From CAYLXX01 sp964484325 (lineage in GTDB: Bacteria > Patescibacteriota > Microgenomatia > UBA1406 > GWC2-37-13), in assembly GCA_964484325.1 (NCBI GenBank), contig CAZAEE010000007.1, forward strand, positions 1 to 64,000: DNA of 64,000 nucleotides, given 5' to 3'. This document shows, one piece after another, positions 43,438 to 52,525 of this stretch (positions are counted from its first letter, which is position 1; every line of letters starts with the position of its first letter). Below the pieces are notes generated by a model that saw only the letters and a program-made list of their open reading frames with translations, ran no database searches and was not told where the DNA came from. Both the position numbers and the translations under genes were made by a program.

Positions 43438-44754
43438 TTATTCTAGACCTTGTTCTTCTTCAGACTCAAGACTACCAAACTCTCTGATTGATCGGGCATT
43501 TTCTGGTGAATAAATATTCTGAAAAGTCAATCGTTTCGCCTCGGCAATAATCCGTTCTTGTCCGACAATTTTACGTATCTCTCCCAACAGTCCAACTTCA
43601 CCGATGAAAACAGATTTGGGTGGTTGAGGCATATTGCGAATCGAAGAAATTATCGATGCCACTATACCTAAATCAGCGGCGGGAGATTTAATGGTGACAC
43701 CGCCAATCACATTGATGTAAATATCATATTTATCAAGAGGTAATCGGATATGTTTACGAATCACAGCAAGAAGTAAAAGTACTTTGTTGTAGTCGACGCC
43801 GCGAACGACCCGACGCGGCATAGGTAGCATCGTCGGTGATGCCAGTGTTTGTATCTCGAAAAATAGCGGTCGGTGACCCTCGATGACGCCAACTATAGCT
43901 TTACCAGGGACATTTTCCTCATGACCTTCAAGAAACGCTGTTGGGTTATCTACTTGCTTCAGACCTTTTTGAGTCATCTCGAAAATACCGATTTCATCAG
44001 TTGAGCCAAATCTGTTTTTTGAAGATCTTAGTATTCGAAAATGAGAAACTCGTTCACCTTCAAAACTAAGTACAGTATCTACCATGTGCTCAACAGTTTT
44101 TGGACCAGCAATTTCGCCTTCTTTGGTGACATGCCCAACAATAATGATAGCAACACGCATTTTTTTGGCTAGATTAATGAGTTTTGCTGTTGTTGTACGC
44201 AGCTGTGTCACGTTTCCTGGCGCAGCTTCCTCATCTTTGCTGTAAACAGTCTGGATTGAGTCAATGACGATGGCGTCAACTTTGCCAGCCAGTTCAGACT
44301 CGACTCCTGAAGCGATACCTTCAACTTGTAGATCAGATGAAAAAGAGATTTGGGATAAATCAACACCGAGTCGTTCTGCCCGTTCTTTCACTTGTTCAGG
44401 ACCTTCTTCACCTGATATATACAGAACTTTCAGTTTTTGAAGTGCTTGAAGAAGTAACGTTGACTTGCCAACTCCTGGTTCACCGGTTAGGAGTACGACA
44501 GCTCCTGGCGTAATGCCACCTCCTAGTACACGATCGACTTCAAACATGCCTGTTGGTAGACGTTTTTTCTGAAGTGGCGCGACTTTTTTCAGCGAAGTAA
44601 CCGAAAGTTTTTTCACTGATTCACGGCGGCGTGAGGTTTTACTGCCTTCACCGGTATCAAACTCTTTAAACGTGTTAAACTCGTTACAGCTTGGACAACG
44701 CCCCAACCAGGAAGCGCTCCCGTACCCGCAGTTTGAACATACAAATTGTGTCAT
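43438..44754 (-). CDS. radA: DNA repair protein RadA (Sms)
   Basis: RecA-like branch-migration helicase in recombination. The 438-residue protein has an N-terminal zinc finger (C6, C9, C20, C23), Walker A GEPGVGKSTL, the RadA motif KNRFG (SSKNRFGSTDEIG) and the C-terminal Lon-like domain (GGVTIKSPAADLGIVASIISS). It is full length. It starts 3 bases after argS. Confidence 0.96.
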   Translation of the reverse strand: MTQFVCSNCGYGSASWLGRCPSCNEFNTFKEFDTGEGSKTSRRRESVKKLSVTSLKKVAPLQKKRLPTGMFEVDRVLGGGITPGAVVLLTGEPGVGKSTLLLQALQKLKVLYISGEEGPEQVKERAERLGVDLSQISFSSDLQVEGIASGVESELAGKVDAIVIDSIQTVYSKDEEAAPGNVTQLRTTTAKLINLAKKMRVAIIIVGHVTKEGEIAGPKTVEHMVDTVLSFEGERVSHFRILRSSKNRFGSTDEIGIFEMTQKGLKQVDNPTAFLEGHEENVPGKAIVGVIEGHRPLFFEIQTLASPTMLPMPRRVVRGVDYNKVLLLLAVIRKHIRLPLDKYDIYINVIGGVTIKSPAADLGIVASIISSIRNMPQPPKSVFIGEVGLLGEIRKIVGQERIIAEAKRLTFQNIYSPENARSIREFGSLESEEEQGLE

Positions 44755-44757
44755 AAG

Positions 44758-46419
44758 TTACATTTTTTCAACTGTTTCAATGCCCAGTAAGTATAAACCA
44801 TTTTTCAGCACTTCTGCTACTTTCTCTGTTAGAAGAAGACGAAAGCCTTTCTCCGCGTCTGAAGACTTTAAAATGGGATGGTTCTGATAAAAAATATTAT
44901 ACCGCTGTGCGATATCAAACAAGAAACTGGCAATAATATGTGGTGAATAACTTTGAGCTGATTTTGATACAACTTCCGGCAGTCGAAATAATAATCTCAG
45001 TAATATATTTTCTTCGTCCGTCAAAGAACTTGTTTCTGAAATTGGTAATGTTTTCGATGATTTAGATAAAACCGATTGACACCGGACATAAGTATACAAA
45101 AGATATGGGCCAGAATCGCCTTCTCGGCTGACACTTTTTTCGATATCAAACGTGATGTTGCCAAAGGCGTCTGATTTCAAAAATGAGTATTTTATAGCCG
45201 AAAAAGTCACGGCACCAATAAGTGATTTATCCTCAAGAGAAAATGTCTTTTTAATTTGATCATGGACTGCATTAATGAGACTAACTGCGTCAAGAATCAT
45301 ACCTGTCCGAGAAGACATTTTACCATTTGTGAGATTAATCATACCAAACCCGATATGTTTTAATTTGTGTTTTAATTCTGGAAAAACGAGTTCTGCCGCT
45401 TTTATAACAACCTTTTGATACTCGACTTGCTCAGAAGCAATTGCCACAATCGACTCATCAAAATCGAACTCACTTTTTTTTAAGGAATACAGACCAATAT
45501 CTTTAGCTTCATAGGTTGCTAATCCCTGACTATTAATAAAAACTCGTGTGTGCAGTCCGTACTTTTCCCCACGGAAGATTATCGCGCCGTCACTTTTATC
45601 AAAAATTTCACCGATGTGTTCTTCAACTAGTTCTTTTCCCAGTGGTCCGGTTTCAGTCTCGTAAAAATATCGATCATAAGTGATGTTGAGTTTTTTTTCT
45701 AATTGTTTTAAGTACTCGATACTGGCTGTACGAGTGTCTTGCCAAAGAGAGCTGATCGACGAATCATGTTCGTAGATTTTTTTATTGATATCTTGAATCT
45801 TTTTCTTTACTTCAGCATTTTTTTCATACGCTTGTGAACCTTGCTGGTAACATTCTTGCAAATAACTCACCTGTTGCTCAAGGGATTTTTTTTTGACATC
45901 ATTCCAGGTCTTCTTATCAACTTGAGACAAACACTTGGCTACATGAAGACCGATATCTCCCTGATAATTTGCTCGATACACTGTGCTTCCTAAATACTCA
46001 AAAATTCTGGCCATAGACTCACCGTATATATAGGAAAAAAAATGGCCGATATGGGGTAGTTTATGAGTGTTTGGTTGGCCAAACTCAAGCAGAATTTTTT
46101 TACTCGATTCATTCGTTTTGGGTGACATTTTTTTCTGTAGCTCAGCTAAAAGAACTTTTTTAGTCAACCAGATATTAATAAATCCCGGGCCGGCCACCTC
46201 TACTTTTTCAATAACCTTATCAGGAGTGAGCGTTTTGGCAATCTCTTGAGCTAGTTCACGTGGATTTTTACCAACTTTCTTTGCTATTTGCAATGCAATG
46301 TTTGTTGTATAGTCCCCAAAAATTGGGTTTGTCGGATGATCGAGAATTACTTCAAAATCATCAACTTTTAGACTCTCCAACGAGGTTCGAATTTTCTGAT
46401 AGATAAGCTCTTTAAGCAT
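44758..46419 (-). CDS. argS: Arginyl-tRNA synthetase
   Basis: Class I synthetase charging tRNA-Arg. The 553 residues from ATG 46419 (MLKELIYQKIR) show the HIGH-type motif in FGQPNTHKLPHIGHFFSYI, a KMSSRTG motif, the N-terminal Arg-specific domain and the C-terminal DALR domain (SQYNIFYQN-like RYNIFYQNHPIL). A start six codons upstream was rejected because the -10 box (TATCAT with TGC) lies six bases from ATG 46419. Confidence 0.96.
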   Translation of the reverse strand: MLKELIYQKIRTSLESLKVDDFEVILDHPTNPIFGDYTTNIALQIAKKVGKNPRELAQEIAKTLTPDKVIEKVEVAGPGFINIWLTKKVLLAELQKKMSPKTNESSKKILLEFGQPNTHKLPHIGHFFSYIYGESMARIFEYLGSTVYRANYQGDIGLHVAKCLSQVDKKTWNDVKKKSLEQQVSYLQECYQQGSQAYEKNAEVKKKIQDINKKIYEHDSSISSLWQDTRTASIEYLKQLEKKLNITYDRYFYETETGPLGKELVEEHIGEIFDKSDGAIIFRGEKYGLHTRVFINSQGLATYEAKDIGLYSLKKSEFDFDESIVAIASEQVEYQKVVIKAAELVFPELKHKLKHIGFGMINLTNGKMSSRTGMILDAVSLINAVHDQIKKTFSLEDKSLIGAVTFSAIKYSFLKSDAFGNITFDIEKSVSREGDSGPYLLYTYVRCQSVLSKSSKTLPISETSSLTDEENILLRLLFRLPEVVSKSAQSYSPHIIASFLFDIAQRYNIFYQNHPILKSSDAEKGFRLLLTEKVAEVLKNGLYLLGIETVEKM

Positions 46420-46425
46420 GTAGAT

Positions 46426-46431
46426 ATGATA
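46426..46431 (-). promoter_or_regulatory. -10 box of argS-radA
   Basis: TATCAT preceded by TGC on the minus strand, six bases before ATG 46419. Confidence 0.55.
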
Positions 46432-46472
46432 GCACAATCTGTAGGCTTTTCGGGAGGCTATTACCGATGATA

Positions 46473-47639
46473 TTATCGTTGATCTCTTCGGGAAAGGATC
46501 ATCTTTTTATCTTTAATATCATTGATTATTTGGGTCACATCAACTTCTCGATATTCCTCAAGTTGACGGAGTAATTCTTCACTGGAGTACATTGCACTCC
46601 CCTTTCTCATCAAATCAAGATGCTTCACAACTTCTGTAAATGTATCTTCCAATAATGATATGTGGGTATCAATAACTTTCCAGTATATGTGTGATTCACC
46701 GCCAGCTAGTGTGGCTTTTTTAAAACTCTCTTCGATGTGTTTTGGATTTTCTTTTTTTAATGCCTGAATTTTTTCTTTTTTAGTAGTGTATTCAGCAGCC
46801 TTAATGCTGAGAAGTTGCGCCTTAATTGATGAGCCATTGGCCAACTCTATTTGATGTCTGAGACCTGCTTCCTTCGTTTTTCTACTAGCTATTAATAACT
46901 GGCGCTCAAGATTCTCTTCATCAGCGACTAATTTTTTATGCCTAGATTTTTCGGTATCTGTAATGATATGCTGGTTTTCCAGAATTCTCGATAACATATA
47001 TAAATTGCTAAGGGTATATATAAAATATGGATTATTTCCCAATGAAGATAAATCATATACAAGTTCTAGTGGTCGAGGATTTTTCCATGAATACGTGAAC
47101 TTAGAGTCGTCATTTGTAGCGTAAAATTCCAGCATCTTTCCGAGGTTTTTTGAGATAGAAAAATTCTCATCTCTTGCAGCATCTTTAACTATGGAAAATA
47201 GCTCAAATAGCGCTTTACTTGTTGTTGGTTGATTGTATAAAACTTCAAATAAATGTGCCATTGCACCATCAGGAGTTTCAATAGTATCACTTGAGTATGC
47301 TAAGCGATCTACAGGTAACGTTGTCCAACCTCTTGATTTAAGAGTATCAAGATCGTTCATAATGGACTTACCAAATTCAATGCGTTCTGTATCAATTTGA
47401 TGATCGCGCGTGGTTAAAGAGATTGATCCTGAAAGAATGGCTTGGCTAATAAATCCTTGAGGAAACTGCATGGTGGCCTCAATTTGGGCTGGGAATGTGT
47501 TCACAGCTGTTTTTATAGCAAAATCTCTTTTTTGAGGGGAAGCATTCAGCTCTCGACTAAACGGAGCTTCGGCAGGAGGTTGGGGGTACCCAGGCCTGAT
47601 AAATGGGGCATTTCTCAGTATTTCTTGAAATCGAGACAT
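46473..47639 (-). CDS. Hypothetical helical protein
   Basis: From ATG 47639 (MSRFQEILRNAPFIRPGYPQPP) it has 388 residues. An ATG nine codons earlier is possible but lies two bases from a TATAAT. The N-terminus is Pro-rich; the middle and end are helical and charged with coiled-coil character (about 240-320, LVADEENLERQLLIASRKTKEA). No membrane helix or known motif. It is divergent from the M23 hydrolase and precedes argS. Confidence 0.65.
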   Translation of the reverse strand: MSRFQEILRNAPFIRPGYPQPPAEAPFSRELNASPQKRDFAIKTAVNTFPAQIEATMQFPQGFISQAILSGSISLTTRDHQIDTERIEFGKSIMNDLDTLKSRGWTTLPVDRLAYSSDTIETPDGAMAHLFEVLYNQPTTSKALFELFSIVKDAARDENFSISKNLGKMLEFYATNDDSKFTYSWKNPRPLELVYDLSSLGNNPYFIYTLSNLYMLSRILENQHIITDTEKSRHKKLVADEENLERQLLIASRKTKEAGLRHQIELANGSSIKAQLLSIKAAEYTTKKEKIQALKKENPKHIEESFKKATLAGGESHIYWKVIDTHISLLEDTFTEVVKHLDLMRKGSAMYSSEELLRQLEEYREVDVTQIINDIKDKKMILSRRDQR

Positions 47640-47706
47640 ATCGTATAATAAATGACTATAAGACATATATTATATCACAGAGGCATAATTCTGTCAACTT
47701 TTTCTC

Positions 47707-47735
47707 TTGAAATATACTATCTTATAGTATATAAT
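47707..47735 (+). promoter_or_regulatory. Promoter of the M23 hydrolase gene
   Basis: -35 TTGAAA (47707-47712), 17-base spacer, -10 TATAAT (47730-47735), 10 bases before ATG 47746. Confidence 0.65.
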
Positions 47736-47745
47736 AATCTGTTTT

Positions 47746-49272
47746 ATGAAAGAAACGAAGCCCCAGATTGACTATACCAATCCCTACAGCGTATTGAGCG
47801 CTCATGGATTGGCTAAACCACCTTTACCGAAGCCGCCTCAGTTATTTGATCAACAATCTCCTGTAGTTAGTAAAAAAGAGCCTGAGGCGTCCAGTAATCA
47901 ATCTAAGACGACCAGGACGTTTACCATTCCTGAAAAAGCTCAAAAAACTGCTGCTGGCGCAGTGCTGGGAATTCTTGGACTAGGAGCTGCTTTTTTGCCT
48001 TCACGAGAGGTTCATTCGGTAACACATGATGTAAAGACACCTACTCCATTAGTTGATACGAAACGCAATAGCGGAATAAATCTTATATCAATAAGTGGAG
48101 ACATTTCAACCTCAGTAGCAAAAACTCCTTTAAGTGATTTTGAACGTTTGGTACTTCCTGAAAATAGAGAGAATTATATGAAAGAAAAGAATCAGATTGA
48201 GTGGAGTCAATTTACAGAACATTCAGTGATAGTTCCAAAAGGTGGCCCAACATTATCTCCGGAACAAATAGATTATGTTTTTGAAGTCATCAATCGCGAT
48301 CTTAATCGACCTGAACAGTCACCTGCTGCTGGACTCGGATTAGGTCAGTTTATTTATGAACGATGTATTTTTTATAACATAGATCCGTCAATTATTCTGG
48401 CTTTTTACAATCAGGAAAGTTGGTTTGGTACTACTGGAGTAGCAAAAGAAAGCTTAAGTACTGGAAATATTCGCTTTATTCCAGATGAGCAGTTGATGAC
48501 AAAAGAGTATAACGATAAATATGGATTTGACTTAAAAGTAGGTAATAAAGATGGTTATGTTGATTACACAACTTATACAAAAAGTAAGAAAGAGGCCTTG
48601 ATGATGGCATTTGAGCATAAATTGCGACTGTTAAGAGAATACTATTTAGATGATGTACCATCTCCCAAAACTACAGTCGAGTCAATTTTAAAAAAATATG
48701 CACCGCCTTCAGAGAATGATACTGATGCTTATATTGCCTCAATGATAAACTTTTCTGATCTTTTACGATTCAAATATGGCGTTTATAGTAAAGAGGACCA
48801 AAGTCAAGTTGTGCCACAAGGTAATCCGCTTGGTGATTTTGATTTTACAATTACCCAAGGATGTCATGGACTAACAAGTCACGGGTATAAAGATACTCAT
48901 GGTAGAGATGTTTGTGGAGTTGATCTTATCAGGGCAGACGGTAATACATATCGAGCTCCTGTGTACGCCACCTCAAGCGGTATGTTAAGTTTGGTACCTT
49001 ACCCACAGACGACCTACGGAAATTTAGCAACGATACATTATTTCAACCCTCATGCAAACAAACCATGGGATACGTTGTATGGTCACCTTGATCAATACAA
49101 CTCAAGCTTAGTGGAGGGTCAATGGATTGAAAAAGGAACGTTGCTTGGATGGATAGGATACACTGGATGGGTGACACCTTCAAATATACAAGGTGCACAT
49201 CTGCACTATTCGTTCTATGAAGGATATCAAGGAAAAAATGCCGTTGATCCAGAACAAAGTCTATATAAATAA
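47746..49272 (+). CDS. Cell-wall hydrolase: glucosaminidase-like plus M23 peptidase-like domains
   Basis: The 508 residues contain a Pro-rich cytoplasmic start, one membrane segment (about 66-84, AAGAVLGILGLGAAFLP), a glucosaminidase-like domain (about 195-345, FYNQESWFGTTG) and an M23 lysostaphin-type domain (about 370-500). In the M23 part the LYGHLDQ and GAHLHYSF (H485, H487) motifs are present. The first zinc ligand is odd: the HxGxD site reads V389-C-G-V-D393, with the nearest His at 385. It probably remodels peptidoglycan; peptidase activity is less sure. Confidence 0.78.
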   Translation: MKETKPQIDYTNPYSVLSAHGLAKPPLPKPPQLFDQQSPVVSKKEPEASSNQSKTTRTFTIPEKAQKTAAGAVLGILGLGAAFLPSREVHSVTHDVKTPTPLVDTKRNSGINLISISGDISTSVAKTPLSDFERLVLPENRENYMKEKNQIEWSQFTEHSVIVPKGGPTLSPEQIDYVFEVINRDLNRPEQSPAAGLGLGQFIYERCIFYNIDPSIILAFYNQESWFGTTGVAKESLSTGNIRFIPDEQLMTKEYNDKYGFDLKVGNKDGYVDYTTYTKSKKEALMMAFEHKLRLLREYYLDDVPSPKTTVESILKKYAPPSENDTDAYIASMINFSDLLRFKYGVYSKEDQSQVVPQGNPLGDFDFTITQGCHGLTSHGYKDTHGRDVCGVDLIRADGNTYRAPVYATSSGMLSLVPYPQTTYGNLATIHYFNPHANKPWDTLYGHLDQYNSSLVEGQWIEKGTLLGWIGYTGWVTPSNIQGAHLHYSFYEGYQGKNAVDPEQSLYK

Positions 49273-49274
49273 TC

Positions 49275-50429
49275 TCAATTTTTTTTAAAAACCTTTTCGC
49301 TTCTTCGTAGTGCTTTTTCTTTTTCTCCGTATCCGAGGCTTGATTTTCTGATAGCTTTTTCAACGACTGCCATAGTGTCATCATATGTTTGACGATTCAC
49401 CGGATAAGGAACTCCGTCTTTGCCGCCGAACGCATAGGAGTAGCGAACCGGATCTTCGTAAGAAGGCGCCGCGCCCGAGATAACTTCGGAAACGAGCGTC
49501 AGGGCGCGCATGGTTTTTGCTCCAACATCGTGAGTCATCAGGATATCCTCATATTTTTCAACAGATTTTTCAAGAACATTGTTAAGAGCCTTTTCCAGTC
49601 TTTTATTTTCAAAGAGATCAAACACTTCACTTCTTGTCGAAAATTTTTCTTTTAAAATTGAATGATAATGAAAGTCCTCTTTTGCCAAATTAAGTATAGA
49701 AAGTTGAACACCGTCAGAAAGTCGTTTGAGCCGTTTTATTTCGTAAAATAGCTCTTTTTTTTCTTTAATAATTTGTAAAATGCCTTTTCTATTGTTCAAA
49801 CTTTTTGTATCAACTAAGTTGAGCACTTTGGGTAAGATAACTTCACTCTGAATTCCTTGATGTGGCTCAATTGTCGGATCATGAATCGAGTCAGAGTACC
49901 AATGATACCGGCGTGCGCGACCAATTTCGGTATTCATTCCTTGTTGGACAACTGTCCAATGTCCAGTTTTTGTGAAAATAAAGTTGTGATGATAGAGTTG
50001 AAAACCGTCTTGAATGAGAGCTGAGTCAACTTTGGCCGAAAGTCTTGATAAATATGTGAAACGTGAGGTAGTTTCGTAAGGTAAATTTATCCGCTCACCC
50101 CAAAAGAGAATTTGCTCAGGCGTTTTCTTGGAAGTTTTGCCTTTTCCACCAGAAATAAAAATACCAAGCTCTTGCTCCTGTCCTTGTATCGCTTCTTTGA
50201 GTGCACCCATTGTAGTAGTCGTTAATCCTGAAGCATTCCAGTCAAATGCTAAAAGCGATCCAAATGACTGAAACCAGACTGGATCACTTAAGCGTTTCAC
50301 AAATTCATCTGACCCAAAATGATCGACGATCGCGTTGGTAACAATCCGGGCCAGCTTCACCATCCGCTCAAACAACCAGGGAGGACATTTACCATAATCG
50401 AGAGTAAAAGTAGCAATACCTTTATGCAT
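49275..50429 (-). CDS. DUF763 domain protein
   Basis: The 384 residues match the DUF763 pattern (KGIATFTLDYGKCPPWLFERMVKLARI, DWNASGLTTTTMGALKEAI, FYLYHHNF-like LYHHNFIFTKTGHWTVVQQGMN, RARRYHWYS, VSEVISGAAPSYEDPVRYSYAFGGKDGVPYPVNR). The family is best known from archaea and thermophiles and its function is not established; a DNA-related role has been suggested by context. Transfer from archaea is possible. A TGA-TAAAAT box ends six bases before the ATG, and a 20-base palindrome covers the expected -35 region. Confidence 0.85.
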   Translation of the reverse strand: MHKGIATFTLDYGKCPPWLFERMVKLARIVTNAIVDHFGSDEFVKRLSDPVWFQSFGSLLAFDWNASGLTTTTMGALKEAIQGQEQELGIFISGGKGKTSKKTPEQILFWGERINLPYETTSRFTYLSRLSAKVDSALIQDGFQLYHHNFIFTKTGHWTVVQQGMNTEIGRARRYHWYSDSIHDPTIEPHQGIQSEVILPKVLNLVDTKSLNNRKGILQIIKEKKELFYEIKRLKRLSDGVQLSILNLAKEDFHYHSILKEKFSTRSEVFDLFENKRLEKALNNVLEKSVEKYEDILMTHDVGAKTMRALTLVSEVISGAAPSYEDPVRYSYAFGGKDGVPYPVNRQTYDDTMAVVEKAIRKSSLGYGEKEKALRRSEKVFKKN

Positions 50430-50435
50430 GTATTC

Positions 50436-50441
50436 ATTTTA
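50436..50441 (-). promoter_or_regulatory. -10 box of the DUF763 gene
   Basis: TAAAAT preceded by TGA on the minus strand, six bases from ATG 50429. Confidence 0.55.
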
Positions 50442-50457
50442 TCACAAGGAGAAAGTC

Positions 50458-50477
50458 AAGTAAACGATCGTTTACTT
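50458..50477. promoter_or_regulatory. Perfect 20-base palindrome (candidate operator)
   Basis: AAGTAAACGA and its exact reverse complement meet without a loop. It overlaps the stop codon of the PEGA gene and the expected -35 region of the DUF763 promoter. No T-run follows on the minus strand, so it looks like a protein-binding site rather than a terminator. Confidence 0.5.
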
Positions 50478-51359
50478 CTCTTCTTTTGTTGCGTATTGCG
50501 AGTAGACCCATCCAGTTAAAGTAGGAAGTTTGATTTTGAACCAGCCGTCTTGTTCTTCAAGATAGTCGTACGTTTCGCCTGGTTTAACCTGGGCAGATTC
50601 AGAGGCGCTAATTGTTGGCTCTGCTCTTACCCGTAAAAAGCCTGTCGGAGTTTCGCCAATAATAACAACGATTTTTTTAGTTGTTGCACTACTCGTGGCT
50701 TCTTTAGGAGTTGGACCTTTGTCAGAAGGAGTTAGCTGTGGTGACGGTGAGGCAGTTTTGGGCATTGAAGATTCGTCAAGGGCCAGCTTAAATTGAGCAT
50801 TGATGCGATAACCTTCGGTCACGTTAACTTTTTGAGTCCGTCTGAAAAAACCAGGCATTGAGATAGATAGTTCATGATCTCCTTTCAGAACATCAGAAAG
50901 TATAAGCGAGGCCACACCTTTTTCGTCATTATCTAAAGATACAATGGCACCCGTTGGGTCGGTTTCGACATAAATTTCACCCGTATCTTTTTTATCAGGA
51001 CTTTTGGGCATTTTGGTAATCGTAAAAATTTCACCAGCCGAGGTCACGTCGGTACTACCGAGTTCACGATTTACATAGGTCAAAGCATTTTTATAGATAT
51101 TGATCTTGCTTTGCCAAGAAGCAGTCTCTGTTGCACTTTTCTCAGGAATGAGCTTTACCAGGTACTCACCGACTTTATACTTATCTTCATATGGAGTTTT
51201 GCCCAGTGGAACATTATTGATAAACACTTCCGCATCCGGTGAAGCAGTCACCTTCAGGCGACCAAAGGCATTTTGATTATCAAGGATTAAAAACTTTGAC
51301 GCCAGAAACCCGCCAAATATCAAAAATAGCAATAACAACAGGAGAATTTTAGTTTTCAT
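50472..51359 (-). CDS. Membrane-anchored PEGA / SH3b protein
   Basis: The 295 residues have an N-terminal membrane helix (ILLLLLLFLIFGGFLASKFLI), two PEGA-type beta domains (about 32-90, VTASPDAEVFINNVPLGKTPYEDKYKVGEYLVKL; and about 128-190, VETDPTGAIVSLDNDEKGVASL), a Ser/Pro/Thr-rich spacer and a C-terminal SH3b domain (about 225-290, GFLRVRAEPTISASESAQVKPGETYDYLEEQDGWFKIKL). PEGA and SH3b domains bind surface glycans or peptidoglycan. It follows the glycan genes on the same strand and is probably their surface partner. Confidence 0.8.
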   Translation of the reverse strand: MKTKILLLLLLFLIFGGFLASKFLILDNQNAFGRLKVTASPDAEVFINNVPLGKTPYEDKYKVGEYLVKLIPEKSATETASWQSKINIYKNALTYVNRELGSTDVTSAGEIFTITKMPKSPDKKDTGEIYVETDPTGAIVSLDNDEKGVASLILSDVLKGDHELSISMPGFFRRTQKVNVTEGYRINAQFKLALDESSMPKTASPSPQLTPSDKGPTPKEATSSATTKKIVVIIGETPTGFLRVRAEPTISASESAQVKPGETYDYLEEQDGWFKIKLPTLTGWVYSQYATKEEK

Positions 51360-51415
51360 AGGGAGTTGCTACCCCTATTTTATGAAATTAGGTGGTAAAT
51401 AGCAAGACAGACCGC

Positions 51416-52525
51416 TTAGCGTTTGGGCTTCCAGATAATGCGATTGTAAAGAAGGTACGAATACGGGATGATAACAAGGGCGATGATAACTATTTTATAT
51501 ATATACCAATATTGCACACCAAAGGCGTCGCTGAAGAAGTGAACTGTGAGAGTCTGTATGATAATTGAGCCGGAGGAAACTGCGTTGAATTTAAGGAATG
51601 CAGGCAAAATCGTACGCGGGGAATGATCGAGTTTTTTATGGGCAAAACTCCAGAAGTTGTTCAGGATAAAGTTGGAGATAATAGCTGATTCTGTGCTGAT
51701 TACTGTGGCCATCCAGACTGGTTTATGAACTTTTTCTATCAGGATATACGAAATGCCAAAGTCGACAATAAAGCCGATTGCGCCAACGATAGCAAATTTA
51801 ATAAACGAGGACTGTGTGAGTATATACATCAGTGTTTGCATAATGGTTTGACGGGAGTTGATTTTTGATTTACCAGCAATACGATCTGCAAACCGAATAG
51901 GAATCTGAGTGATTGTGGCGTGCTTTTTAATGGCAAAATCAAGAAATGCTATCTGAAAAACATAACCCGAATAATTTTTGATATGAGGGATCGATTCTTT
52001 AATGAGCCAGGAACGGATCGCGCGGTAGCCGTTTGTCCACTCGGTCATGCGGATCTTCATAAATCCAAGCCGAGCTACCCAATTGGCACCGATTGAGTAT
52101 AGTTTTCTGTTTAACCCCCAGTTGGCTGGGATCGATCCGCCTTTCATATAGCGTGAACCAATAACAAAATCAGCGCCTTTTTCAATCGCGTGGAGAAAGT
52201 TGGGGATTTCTGCCGGATCATGAGAAAAATCGGCGTCCATTTCAAATACGACAAATGCATGGAGTTTCTCAATAGCGTACTGAAATCCATGAAGATAGGC
52301 TTTTCCTAACCCTTCCTTTTCGGTAGAAAGAAGATGTAGGTTTTTGTAGATTTTTTGTAATTTTTTGACAATCTCGGGAGTTTTATCGGGTGATTTACTG
52401 TCAACAACCACAACCTCAAGTTCCCAGTTGGTGATCTTTTTAGCAACAGTGAAAATGTCTTCGATAAGTTTCTCGATATTGCCTGATTCATTGTACGTTG
52501 GTAAGATAATGACAGCTTTTTTCAT
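51416..52525 (-). CDS. GT2 polyprenyl-phosphate glycosyltransferase fused to GtrA-like domain
   Basis: The 369 residues begin with a GT2 domain like dolichol-phosphate mannose synthase (AVIILPTYNESGNIEKLIEDI, FEMDADFSHDP with DxD, NGYRAIRS). A GtrA-like domain of four membrane helices follows (about 238-365, FIKFAIVGAIGFIVDFGISYIL). It should transfer a sugar from a nucleotide to polyprenyl phosphate, with GtrA aiding flipping. The stop of the UXS-like gene overlaps its ATG by 4 bases. Donor sugar unknown; mannose or glucose is usual. Confidence 0.88.
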   Translation of the reverse strand: MKKAVIILPTYNESGNIEKLIEDIFTVAKKITNWELEVVVVDSKSPDKTPEIVKKLQKIYKNLHLLSTEKEGLGKAYLHGFQYAIEKLHAFVVFEMDADFSHDPAEIPNFLHAIEKGADFVIGSRYMKGGSIPANWGLNRKLYSIGANWVARLGFMKIRMTEWTNGYRAIRSWLIKESIPHIKNYSGYVFQIAFLDFAIKKHATITQIPIRFADRIAGKSKINSRQTIMQTLMYILTQSSFIKFAIVGAIGFIVDFGISYILIEKVHKPVWMATVISTESAIISNFILNNFWSFAHKKLDHSPRTILPAFLKFNAVSSGSIIIQTLTVHFFSDAFGVQYWYIYKIVIIALVIIPYSYLLYNRIIWKPKR

